Shown here: positions 1-8,099 of the stretch, piece by piece
Numbering within the stretch: the stretch's first letter is position 1
Layout of the letters: the number at the start of each line of letters is the position of its first letter
Source: a candidate division CSSED10-310 bacterium
GTDB taxonomy: Bacteria > CSSED10-310
DNA: 64,000 nucleotides
NCBI GenBank assembly: GCA_016931515.1
Contig: JAFGEQ010000019.1
Coordinates: forward strand, 186,001 to 250,000
Direction: 5' to 3'
Program-made: the position numbers and the translations under genes
Notes under the pieces: model-generated
Database searches by the model: none
What the model was told of the DNA's origin: nothing
The model's input: the letters and a program-made list of their open reading frames with translations, nothing else

Positions 1-1229
1 TCCGGTGCTGTGACCGGATTCGACAGCCAGTTCTGGAATGGTTGAGTTGTTGCATCGAAGGAAAGGTGTTTCAGACCATAATCACGGGCTCTTTTTCCAG
101 TTTCAGCGACTGCCTCCGGATCCTTTGTGAGAGCGAGTATTTTACTCGCGAGAGCTTCTGGATTGCCAAGGGGGTAACTGTATGCCAGTCCTCTTTCCGG
201 GAGATCCAGCGAGAGCTCACACAACTCGCCGATAAGTGATGGCAGCCCGGCTCGCAGCCAGTCAAGCACACGATTTTTGCTGCCAAATACTCCCTCATAC
301 ATATATCGATCAATATTGATTCCGATATCCGCTTCAAAATAATAGTTATGGACATCCTCTTTGGGAACCCATCCTTTCAGGACAAATCGACTGGCAAAAT
401 GCGATTTCTTTACCCGGTTTACGAAGGCGGGATACGTGATTTCGTCGTGACCGTCAATCTGCCCGCCTGTGCTGACGAACCAAATATCTGAATTCTGGGC
501 CATTGCCTGTTCCAGTCCATCGACCAGCGTTTCTGTGTCCGTCCAGGTATTAAAACCTCCGGACCACAAAACGATGAAAGCATTGTCCGGCACTTCGCGA
601 CCTCGGATAACGCATTTATCGTGTGTGTATAAGGTGGATTCCATTGCACAGGGAATAGGATCACAGAAAGAATAGCCGGTAGTCGCTGCGGTTAATCGTC
701 CGATTAAACCCAATTCTCCGACAGTTGCTGATGCCTGGGCGCGGGAGACCGTAGAAAACTTATCTCCGGATTGTAGAGCCAGAAGGGCATGCCGTCGAAA
801 ATGATCCAGGAATTCGTCGTTCTGATAACGGTATGCTTTTGCTTGAGCTTCAGCCATCACATGCCCAAATAAATCGAACCAGATCGGACTGTCGGTACGA
901 ATATGGGACAGTGGAGTACCGGCAAAAACAGTTGCTACAAGTATCGCATCCGGTTTGAATTGGTCGTGAATTTCCTGGATTCGATGTGTATTGGCAAATT
1001 CACTGTCCGACATATTGTAATAGGAAAATCCATGCTCATGACTGAATACTTCCGGAAATGTCTCGGCAGGATAGATGAATGGAATCCGATTCGCGATCAG
1101 GGTTACATCGGCTGATCCTGTGCTCAGCAGTGGCTTGATAAACTGCCAGGCGCGAATTCCGGGACCGAAGTTTTTCAGTGTGTTTTCAAAGGGCAATGGT
1201 GCAAAACCGAATACTAATAGACGTGTCAT
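1..1229 (-). CDS. Glycosyltransferase (GT4-like), partial, open at the left edge
   Basis: The frame is open from the ATG at 1229 to the window edge, giving about 409 residues with no stop. It starts MTRLLVFGFAPLPFEN, a typical first beta strand of a GT-B fold. Around residues 311-328 it carries GVFGSKNRVLDWLRAGLP, which resembles the donor-binding region of family 1/4 transferases. It probably transfers a sugar from a nucleotide donor in the cytoplasm; donor and acceptor cannot be read from the sequence. Its ATG overlaps the stop of the upstream methyltransferase gene (ATGA, 1226-1229), so the two are very likely translationally coupled and act on the same glycan. The 3' end lies outside the window. 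Confidence 0.75.
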   Translation of the reverse strand, partial: MTRLLVFGFAPLPFENTLKNFGPGIRAWQFIKPLLSTGSADVTLIANRIPFIYPAETFPEVFSHEHGFSYYNMSDSEFANTHRIQEIHDQFKPDAILVATVFAGTPLSHIRTDSPIWFDLFGHVMAEAQAKAYRYQNDEFLDHFRRHALLALQSGDKFSTVSRAQASATVGELGLIGRLTAATTGYSFCDPIPCAMESTLYTHDKCVIRGREVPDNAFIVLWSGGFNTWTDTETLVDGLEQAMAQNSDIWFVSTGGQIDGHDEITYPAFVNRVKKSHFASRFVLKGWVPKEDVHNYYFEADIGINIDRYMYEGVFGSKNRVLDWLRAGLPSLIGELCELSLDLPERGLAYSYPLGNPEALASKILALTKDPEAVAETGKRARDYGLKHLSFDATTQPFQNWLSNPVTAP

Positions 1230-2374
1230 GGTTTGTGTTGTCCGGATACTATTTGAGCGAGCAGTTGAGTGAATTTTGCCTGTAGATCCGTGATAATCCT
1301 ATCTTTTTCTGTGAGAGTTGTTTCCAAATGCAAAGCATAAGATTCGAGTTGATCATAAACGGCCGATTCCGATTGGGCCCGAATCGCTTCCTCGGCCAGC
1401 AGCCTGATTCTTTCGGTTAGATCGTTGTTTGATATCTCTAACATGTTGTTGCGATCCCGATACTGATCCAGTTCTTTTTGAATTTTCCTGGCGTGATCTT
1501 CCAGGTAATGAAATGACTGTGAGATACTTTTATGTTCAGCTTCCACGCGGCGAACGTATTGATGGATGGTTTGCAGTGCCTCTTGAATTCGCTCAAAAGA
1601 TTCAACGGTGTCTGAATTGATGTAATCCTCTTCCGGCAGTGACAGATGGTCATTCGAGAATTCCGGATGCTCATGATGACGGCTTGCGATGATAAAGGTT
1701 CTATAGGCACTATGTTCATTCCCGGTAATGATGGGTAGGTGATTGATGCATCGGAATAAGTTGTCTCGCATTTTCGATGTTTCCGGCAGTAATCCAAGAG
1801 TGTAATCCACAACATGCGCCAAGGCCCAGAGTTGCAGGGGGAATGTATGATAAACTCTGATAAAAGGGAACTTGAGAGCAAGAAAATCGATGATGGTTTT
1901 CCAGTCTATCAGCCCGTTTTCCCGATGTTCATCCAAGAACCGGTAACTTTCTCCAGCAAATTTCAGGTGGATTGCCGCCAAATATGTCTCATGGGCTACC
2001 GTTTTCGGTTTATCCATGGGAAAGGAAATTATGGCTGTGTCACTCGTAATTCTGTCGATTTCCTGCAGAAGCAAGTTTCGATTGAAGGAATCAACATGCT
2101 CTAGTACATCCAGGCAGACCGTAAAATCGAAACAACCGGATGGGAAAGGTGTCCTTTCCGCCATGCTCTGAACGAATCGCCCGGAAACTCCTTTTCGCGA
2201 TATATCGGACTGTATGACCGTCTGATCATCCAGAAAGAGGGTCAAGATGTTTTCAGTGGAGCCCAGATCGAGTATTCTCCGCTCTCCGAATCCATCGGGG
2301 CAGAGGGCCCTGAGATATCGGGCGGTGAAGAAAAATCGATTGAATCGGTCGGGTGCCGTTTGGGTCAAGGTCAT
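1226..2374 (-). CDS. SAM-dependent methyltransferase with C-terminal coiled coil
   Basis: A 382-residue protein. Residues about 30-130 form a class I (Methyltransf_11-like) SAM fold: the glycine-motif region ILDLGSTENILTLFL (weaker than the usual GxGxG), an acidic strand-2 end (QSDIS) and FDFTVCLDVLEHV at motif II. From about residue 260 to the end, heptad-like charged sequence rich in E, Q, R and L predicts a long coiled coil. That layout is seen in polysaccharide-associated methyltransferases that control chain length or cap chains, but the role here is inference. The gene overlaps the downstream glycosyltransferase by 4 bp, supporting surface-glycan work. The ATG at 2374 faces the small exported-protein gene across a 111-bp divergent gap. 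Confidence 0.75.
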   Translation of the reverse strand: MTLTQTAPDRFNRFFFTARYLRALCPDGFGERRILDLGSTENILTLFLDDQTVIQSDISRKGVSGRFVQSMAERTPFPSGCFDFTVCLDVLEHVDSFNRNLLLQEIDRITSDTAIISFPMDKPKTVAHETYLAAIHLKFAGESYRFLDEHRENGLIDWKTIIDFLALKFPFIRVYHTFPLQLWALAHVVDYTLGLLPETSKMRDNLFRCINHLPIITGNEHSAYRTFIIASRHHEHPEFSNDHLSLPEEDYINSDTVESFERIQEALQTIHQYVRRVEAEHKSISQSFHYLEDHARKIQKELDQYRDRNNMLEISNNDLTERIRLLAEEAIRAQSESAVYDQLESYALHLETTLTEKDRIITDLQAKFTQLLAQIVSGQHKP

Positions 2375-2377
2375 AAC

Positions 2378-2406
2378 TTGATTATTCTAGCAGAAATATG
2401 GATACT
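2378..2406 (+). promoter_or_regulatory. Candidate sigma-70 promoter for the exported-protein gene
   Basis: TTGATT at 2378-2383, a 17-nt spacer and GATACT at 2401-2406, about 80 nt before the ATG at 2486. Each hexamer matches consensus at 4 of 6 positions. The call rests on pattern only. Confidence 0.28.
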
Positions 2407-2485
2407 TTTGCATCAGTAATGCGTCGCAGATGACGTAGCCGGCATTATTGCCGTTTAAGACTCAGAATGTTGTAGTGGAGGGTGC

Positions 2486-2905
2486 ATGATGAAGAATTGG
2501 ATGTATATATTGATGACTCTGGTTATGGTTTCAGGTTTTGACGTTTTCGCTGAGGAGACAAAAACCCTTGATTCGGGTTGGATCGACGTAACGCGAGAAG
2601 TTGCCGCTAATCCAGCTGATGCCGGCGGATGGGTCAAAGACGAGACGGGTAAAGTCTTCCGATCATCGGATGGTAATTTTATCAAGATTCAGCATGCGAC
2701 ATTCGGAGTGTTCAAGGTTGATCTTCCCGGTGCCAAGGTTTTTCGGATTGACGGCGATAAGGACGTCCTGCAGGACGGATCCAGTCTGTTACAACGCGAT
2801 GCGGGCCAGACCTTGGTTATCAAATTGAAAGACTACAAATTCAAGGTGCAATTTACAGAAAAAATTGAAGGCATGAAATCAATACCCGGTATCAAGGGGA
2901 TGTAA
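2486..2905 (+). CDS. Small exported protein of unknown function
   Basis: 139 residues. The N terminus (MMKNWMYILMTLVMVSG, then DVFAEE) is a clear signal peptide with a likely signal peptidase I site after VFA. The mature part of about 115 residues has alternating hydrophobic residues typical of a small beta-rich domain and has no cysteine after the signal. GGAGG lies 5-8 nt before two adjacent ATGs (2486 and 2489), and either could be used. I do not recognise a family. It stands in front of the seven-gene operon starting at 3006 but is separated from it by 100 bp, so it may be a separate unit. Confidence 0.7.
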   Translation: MMKNWMYILMTLVMVSGFDVFAEETKTLDSGWIDVTREVAANPADAGGWVKDETGKVFRSSDGNFIKIQHATFGVFKVDLPGAKVFRIDGDKDVLQDGSSLLQRDAGQTLVIKLKDYKFKVQFTEKIEGMKSIPGIKGM

Positions 2906-3005
2906 AAACGAGTTTTTTTATGAATCACCGGATTCGAATCATGGAGACCGGATCGGTTCGGGCGTCGTTATTGAGCAGATGGAACGGATATGATAGTGTG
3001 AAAAT

Positions 3006-4892
3006 ATGATTTTTCCCCGTTCAGTTTTTAGCCGATCGCTTCTATGCGCTATCATGCTGGCAGGCTGTTTCCCGGCCTTTGCACAAGATGATCTGGGTGC
3101 CTCTGCGGGGATCTCCCAACTTTGGGCCCGCCAGCTGGAATCATTTGAAAAGGGCACTGAAACTGCGGATTGTGGCGAGAGCCAACTGGATATACTAGAA
3201 TTTCTTCTGGACAACGGCATTCAGCGCGCACCCGAGATCGGAGCGGCATATACCTTGTTAGGTCTGGAAGCGGAAAAACAGGGTCGATGGAGTGATGCAC
3301 AATGGGCGTTCGATGCTGCTCTCCAGGTGGATAAACTCAATGTCCCTGCTGCCAGGGCAGCACTGGCGAATGCCAGGCACCTGGGTATCGGTGAGGGATT
3401 CAACCGGTTGAATCTAAGTATACGATTAGCAATTCAGCGAATGCTTGATATTGGTGTTCGTCATATCCTCATTGGAAACACTGCCCTTGCATTGATCGTG
3501 GCGTTCGTTCTTTTCGGGGTTACTACAATCTGCGTGATCAGCATCCGACAACTTGCACTGGCCATCTTTGAACTCCATTCAAGGATTAGTTTCATCAGCG
3601 ATATACGAATAACAGGAACGGCGTTAATCCTCGCATTGATTTTGCTCGCCATTTCTCCTATCGGGTTACCGGGATTGCTGATCTTGCTCCTGATGATCGC
3701 ATTCGCGTTCGGTGAGAGGAAACAAAGAACCACTCTCTGGATCGCATGGCTTTTAATGCTCGCTGTTTTTCCCCTGTCAATCATTCATATAGCATCGATC
3801 ATTTTAGAAAATAACCATTTTTTTAGAGTCTCCCGTTATACTCTTACAGGTGGATATTCCGAGCCGGCTGTATCTGATTTGAAACGATTGGCGGAGAGGG
3901 AGACGAATCAGGAAAAACGGGCACGTATCAGTTTTGTTCTGGGTATGCTTTATAAAAAAGGTGGTTTTTTCAATGACGCGCATCGGGAACTGGAACGTTA
4001 TCAGGAAGTAAATCCCAGGGATGCAGGTGTCTATATAAATCTGGGCAACATCGAGTTTATCAATGACAGGATCAAGACGGCAACGGAGATGTATCGTAAA
4101 GCTGAAAGTCTGGACCCGCAAAATCCGTTGATATATTTTAATTTATCCAAGGCTTATCTGAGTCAGTTCAGATTTGAGGAAGCGAAGGATATGCAGAATC
4201 GGGCTGCGAAACTCGATCCGATCATGACGGGAAAACTGAATGCAGTCCACAGCTCCAAGCCGGTTCGCATGGTCGTTGACATAGATATACCCAAAACCTG
4301 GATGTTCGAAGAAGCGATCAATGCGTTAAAGGCATCAATCAATCATGCCGATGATTACTGGCGATTTCGTTTGATTCAGACTGACTTCAAACAATCGCTT
4401 ATTATATGGGCAATCATATCGCTGATTTTGCTGCTGCTGCCCCTTTTGTCACACTCCGTCGTGCTGAGCCGGTTCTGTCTCAAATGTGGTAAGCCGATGA
4501 AACCGGATGTTTTGAGTGGAGGAACGGATCACATTTGTGTGACGTGCCACATGGTGTATTTTAAAAAGTCTGAGGGCGCGAAAATACGGCAGGCAGGATC
4601 GGAAGCAACATCGGGATTGCGATTGAACTGGGACTCAATCATGCATCGCGTTCTATCATGTGTATTGCCGGGTGCGGGACGTCTGTACAGCGGATACATG
4701 ATCAGCGGGCTGATCATGATTTTGTTTTGGACGGTTGCTGCCGGGATTCTGTTGGCATCAGTGCGTTTCATCCCATCTTTTTATCGCATTCCATCAGGGA
4801 TCCTTGGAATCGGTCGTTACCTTCTCATCGGTGTCATCATTCTCGACTATGTTATTTCCATCCGTTGGGGCTTGTTGGAGGAGGATGTGTGA
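3006..4892 (+). CDS. TPR membrane protein with zinc ribbon
   Basis: 628 residues. The N-terminal signal (RSLLCAIMLAGC) can be read as a lipobox, LAGC with Cys21, or as a signal peptidase I site at AFA/QD; the sequence does not decide. TPR-like helices occupy about residues 50-115, three or four hydrophobic segments about 150-260, and a second TPR block about 280-405 (FNDAHRELERYQEVNPRDAG and following). After another membrane segment comes a four-cysteine zinc ribbon (CLKCGKPM, then CVTCHMVYF) near residues 490-515. The C terminus (PGAGRLYSGYMISG) resembles TM2-type tails. It is probably a scaffold for an envelope complex. It overlaps the next gene by 4 bp, so co-assembly with the DUF4388-pseudopilin fusion is a reasonable inference. 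Confidence 0.7.
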   Translation: MIFPRSVFSRSLLCAIMLAGCFPAFAQDDLGASAGISQLWARQLESFEKGTETADCGESQLDILEFLLDNGIQRAPEIGAAYTLLGLEAEKQGRWSDAQWAFDAALQVDKLNVPAARAALANARHLGIGEGFNRLNLSIRLAIQRMLDIGVRHILIGNTALALIVAFVLFGVTTICVISIRQLALAIFELHSRISFISDIRITGTALILALILLAISPIGLPGLLILLLMIAFAFGERKQRTTLWIAWLLMLAVFPLSIIHIASIILENNHFFRVSRYTLTGGYSEPAVSDLKRLAERETNQEKRARISFVLGMLYKKGGFFNDAHRELERYQEVNPRDAGVYINLGNIEFINDRIKTATEMYRKAESLDPQNPLIYFNLSKAYLSQFRFEEAKDMQNRAAKLDPIMTGKLNAVHSSKPVRMVVDIDIPKTWMFEEAINALKASINHADDYWRFRLIQTDFKQSLIIWAIISLILLLLPLLSHSVVLSRFCLKCGKPMKPDVLSGGTDHICVTCHMVYFKKSEGAKIRQAGSEATSGLRLNWDSIMHRVLSCVLPGAGRLYSGYMISGLIMILFWTVAAGILLASVRFIPSFYRIPSGILGIGRYLLIGVIILDYVISIRWGLLEEDV

Positions 4893-6181
4893 ACCAGCAT
4901 TTTCCAGCAGACGGGCGGCTTGAAGACTATCCAGTATTCAGGATTTTAGCGGAAATTGGAACGAATCGGCTGTCCGGAGTCCTGACTGTCTTTAGCGAAG
5001 CGGATACCATTGATCTCTTCTTTGATTCCGGTGCATGTGTTTTCGCAGAATCGCATTATCCTCGAGAGGAACTCCACTTGGGTCAATTGCTGGTCAACAG
5101 GGGATACTGCGATCAGGATCAACTCAAAAACTTGCTGAATGAACAGAAAACCAAAATGCTGAAACTGGGACGAATGGCACGTGATGCCGGATGGTTGACC
5201 GATACGGAATTAATGCGCGTTCTCGAGGATCAGGTCCTGCTGATACTGTTTCCGAGCCTGACTTGGACGCATGGAATCTATTTTTTCAAATCGTCTGATT
5301 GTATGCCCTATGATAAAACATTGTTCCGGCCTGTTGATCTCAAACCGGTATTTCGATCAGGACAGAAAATACTGAAAACCTGGTCATGGATGCAGGAACG
5401 AATGCCGAATGAAACACTCGTTCCCAGCAGAACTGAGGCAAAGGAAGTCATCCCGGAAGGTGTCAAACTCGAGCATAGCGATGCGTCATCCAATACATTC
5501 GTGATGACCAGAATTCAGGAAAAAGTCTATGAATTGATAGATGGAAATCGAACGATTCGTGAAGTTCTGGATGGTGTTCACCTTTTTGAGTGGTTTGCTC
5601 GAATAGCACTTCTCGATCTTGAGGATGCCGCTGTGATCACGATCCAGGAGATGAAGGCAAAAACGAAGAAAAAGGCTTCAGCACAAAGAGAAAAACAACC
5701 GATTAATCTTATCATTTTCCTTCGTACGCATGCCCAGGTTCTAATGAAAGTTCTGGCAGGAACACTCGGGTTACTTGTTGTCGGATACCTGATCTCTCAC
5801 GTTTCATTTAAAAATATGATGATGCCGAAAAAGATATATAATCGGGCATTTACACCAAAATCATCAACCATTACTTTAATGGAAGGCAATGCGATACGAT
5901 CAGCAATTGTCGTATTTTATCTGAACAGAGATAGTTTTCCCGAAACGCTTGACGATATGGTCCGAGCCGGGTTGCTGGCAACGGGCACTATGATGGATGG
6001 ATGGGATAACAGGTTCGAATATCGGAAAATCGACGATAGGTATGAACTGAGAAGTCCCGGCCCGGATGGCGAATTGTCCACGAGTGACGATGTCGTTCTG
6101 ACCGGACAGATCAGTGATCACATTTTTGGTTGTTATTATCCACAATCTCCGGCCCTGCCGCCGGAAAGTATCCAACAATGA
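4889..6181 (+). CDS. DUF4388 (PATAN) protein fused to a pseudopilin-like C-terminal domain
   Basis: I place the start at GTG 4889, overlapping the upstream stop (GTGA), with GGAGGAGG just ahead; this gives 430 residues. A longer reading from 4658 lies inside the previous gene and is unlikely. Residues about 10-60 fit DUF4388/PATAN (RLSGVLTVF, LFFDSGACVFAES), followed by a helical region like the N domain of type II secretion ATPases (LGQLLVNRGYCDQDQLKNLL). One membrane span follows (VLAGTLGLLVVGYLISHV, about 290-310). The C terminus looks like the periplasmic part of GspG-type major pseudopilins: SFPETLDDMVRAGLL, DGWDNRFEYR and SPGPDGELSTSDDVVL. A regulatory cytoplasmic half joined to a pseudopilin-like outer half is unusual. 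The role is unknown. Confidence 0.7.
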   Translation: MNQHFPADGRLEDYPVFRILAEIGTNRLSGVLTVFSEADTIDLFFDSGACVFAESHYPREELHLGQLLVNRGYCDQDQLKNLLNEQKTKMLKLGRMARDAGWLTDTELMRVLEDQVLLILFPSLTWTHGIYFFKSSDCMPYDKTLFRPVDLKPVFRSGQKILKTWSWMQERMPNETLVPSRTEAKEVIPEGVKLEHSDASSNTFVMTRIQEKVYELIDGNRTIREVLDGVHLFEWFARIALLDLEDAAVITIQEMKAKTKKKASAQREKQPINLIIFLRTHAQVLMKVLAGTLGLLVVGYLISHVSFKNMMMPKKIYNRAFTPKSSTITLMEGNAIRSAIVVFYLNRDSFPETLDDMVRAGLLATGTMMDGWDNRFEYRKIDDRYELRSPGPDGELSTSDDVVLTGQISDHIFGCYYPQSPALPPESIQQ

Positions 6182-6195
6182 TTGGGGGATTTGTC

Positions 6196-7221
6196 ATGAA
6201 GAAAGTATCATCAATAGTATTTATGGCGTTAATTCTTGTTTGGGTATCCGGATGCGCTGAAGTTGGACCTCAGGAAGCAGGGATCCGAACAACGATGATC
6301 GGTCTTGACAAAGGTTTTGGGCAGGCGGAGTGGTTCAAGCAGGGCATAAAAACAAAACCTCTTTCTCCTGGATTGTATTTCAGTATTCCTCATCTGACGA
6401 ATGTCGATAAATATCCGGTACAGGAATTGCGATACAACATGTTCAAGGACACACCAAGTGGTCGCAACGATATCTCTTTCAAAACAAAAGATGGACAGAT
6501 TGCCTGGATCGATGCTACCATCCGCTACCGGTTGATCTTTGAAAAAATCCCGGTTCTTCACCGTGAATATGGCCATCAATACCTGGAAAATGTCCTCCTG
6601 CCAACGGTGCGTTCTTTGGTCAATAACAAACTGGGAGAATACAGTGCAGAAGAAATATATGATGGTAAAACACGCCAACAGGTATCAGAGGAGATAGCGG
6701 ATATAATCAATATGGGATCAGAGGGACAACGCGGTACAATGGATATCGGACTCGAAGTGATTGATGTATTGCTAAGGCGGTTCGAATTTACTGACGAATA
6801 TCAAGCTGCTATTGAGCAGAAAAAAATTGCTTCGGAGCAGCATCTGGCTGCGGTGGAATGGGCAAAGAAAAGAGAAGCCGAAGCGCGGGGGGAAAAACTA
6901 GCTGTGATTCAGGAAGCGGAAGGTAAGGCGGAACGAATCCGAAAAGAGGCTGATGCAGATCTTTATGCGCGTCTGAAGGAGGCGGAAGGGGTTTTACAGA
7001 TGGGTCTGTCTCAGGCGGAAGCCCAGGCAGCCATGGTAAAAGCGATGGGGAGTGGAGATGTGCTGGTTCGGATGGAATTCGCGAAAAATCTGAGTCCCAA
7101 ATTGCAAGTCTGGGGTGTTCCGACCGGTCAGCAGAATAACTCCATTATGGACCTTTCAGGTGTTTTCGGATCTATGTTCCCACAATCCGAAACCAGCCAG
7201 CGAACTCTCGTCGAACCGTAA
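6196..7221 (+). CDS. SPFH/prohibitin-family lipoprotein
   Basis: 341 residues from ATG 6196, chosen because GGGGGA precedes it and the product begins with a MKK lipoprotein signal. An upstream ATG at 6178 overlapping the previous stop is the alternative. The signal ends in a lipobox (WVSGC). The SPFH (Band 7) domain spans about residues 25-210 (SPGLYFSIPHL, DATIRYRL, LRRFEFTDEYQAAIEQK). An Ala/Glu/Lys-rich helix follows at about 210-290, typical of flotillin and prohibitin oligomers. Family members form large membrane-associated rings. Anchoring by lipid rather than by a transmembrane helix is less common. hflK/hflC later in the window make this the third SPFH gene. No partner protease is adjacent. 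Confidence 0.8.
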   Translation: MKKVSSIVFMALILVWVSGCAEVGPQEAGIRTTMIGLDKGFGQAEWFKQGIKTKPLSPGLYFSIPHLTNVDKYPVQELRYNMFKDTPSGRNDISFKTKDGQIAWIDATIRYRLIFEKIPVLHREYGHQYLENVLLPTVRSLVNNKLGEYSAEEIYDGKTRQQVSEEIADIINMGSEGQRGTMDIGLEVIDVLLRRFEFTDEYQAAIEQKKIASEQHLAAVEWAKKREAEARGEKLAVIQEAEGKAERIRKEADADLYARLKEAEGVLQMGLSQAEAQAAMVKAMGSGDVLVRMEFAKNLSPKLQVWGVPTGQQNNSIMDLSGVFGSMFPQSETSQRTLVEP

Positions 7222-7252
7222 CGGACGGTTAGAGCGGGATTTTTTTCAGCGC

Positions 7253-7672
7253 ATGTCGGTATTGACCCGTCATATCTCGATTCGGACAGAAGGTTTCGGC
7301 CAGGTATCCGATCTGACGGCATTCATCCGGAATGAGCTCGCCATCAGCGGTTTAACGGCAGGGACTGTCCTGATTTTTGTTCCAGGCTCCACGGCCGGGG
7401 TCACAACGATTGAATTTGAATCTGGAGTTATCGAGGACTTCAGGGAATCCACGGAGCGATTAATACCCGAATCCGGTCACTATGAGCACAACGCGCGATG
7501 GGGAGATGGAAATGGTTTTTCACATGTTCGGGCGGCATGGATTGGTCCTTCTCTGACTGTACCGTTTGAGAACTGTTCTTTGCTGCTTGGCACCTGGCAA
7601 CAGGTCGTTCTCGTTGATTTTGATAATCGTTCCAGGCAGCGGGAGATCATCGTTCAAATGAGCGGGGAGTAA
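7253..7672 (+). CDS. YjbQ/UPF0047 family protein
   Basis: From ATG 7253 the product is 139 residues, the usual length for this family; the longer open frame from 7115 overlaps the previous gene and is not needed. Family marks are SISI-type strand 1, the PGSTAGVTTIEFE segment (usually HTTAxxTxxE), SGHYEHNARWGDGNG and the SHVRAAWIGPS block. YjbQ proteins have been associated with weak thiamine-phosphate synthase activity in vitro, but their physiological role is unsettled. The position between an SPFH lipoprotein and an HspR-like regulator gives no further hint. The first histidine of the common HTTA block is Gly here, so activity is uncertain. Confidence 0.8.
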   Translation: MSVLTRHISIRTEGFGQVSDLTAFIRNELAISGLTAGTVLIFVPGSTAGVTTIEFESGVIEDFRESTERLIPESGHYEHNARWGDGNGFSHVRAAWIGPSLTVPFENCSLLLGTWQQVVLVDFDNRSRQREIIVQMSGE

Positions 7673-7679
7673 CCGATTG

Positions 7680-8099
7680 ATGGCGGACCGACAGTCTGAA
7701 GGCAAATATCGAATTTCAGCAATTGCCGTCATGCTGGGCATTCACCCACAGACCATTCGCACGTACGAAAGAATGGGCTTTATCCATCCTGCTCGAAGTC
7801 GGGGAAACAACAGGTTGTTTTCTGATCGGGATGTCGAGATTATTGAGAGGATTCAAAGTTTGACGCAGGACATGGGAGTCAATCTTGCAGGTGTTGAAAT
7901 AATAATGAGAATGCGGAATCAGATTGAGGTGATGCAGACAGAAATACATCAATTATTAGACGCAGTAAAAGCAGGATTAGAAGGCATTGATGAGGATAAA
8001 TATCAATATATAGCTGCAGTAATAAAGCGCTGCAGGTATTTGGAAGGTACAAAAAGATCCGGCGACGACCCGGTAAAAGAGTTAAATGATGAATCATGA
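7680..8099 (+). CDS. MerR-family regulator, HspR-like
   Basis: 139 residues. The N-terminal winged helix-turn-helix (ISAIAVMLGIHPQTIRTYER, residues about 12-31, then SRGNNRLFSDRDVEIIERI) matches the HspR branch of the MerR family closely, including the later GVNLAGVEIIM. A helical tail follows. HspR represses chaperone and protease genes in actinobacteria by binding HAIR inverted repeats. I saw no clear HAIR site in the window, including upstream of lon. The gene overlaps the downstream sigma-factor gene by 14 bp, so regulator and sigma factor are made together. A stress-response role is inference from the family. Confidence 0.82.
   Translation: MADRQSEGKYRISAIAVMLGIHPQTIRTYERMGFIHPARSRGNNRLFSDRDVEIIERIQSLTQDMGVNLAGVEIIMRMRNQIEVMQTEIHQLLDAVKAGLEGIDEDKYQYIAAVIKRCRYLEGTKRSGDDPVKELNDES

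Noticed and set aside
2893-2912. AAAAAC-GA-GTTTTT after the exported-protein gene, as a terminator
   Set aside because: The loop is only 2 nt and the stem is A/T-only, so it is not a credible rho-independent terminator.
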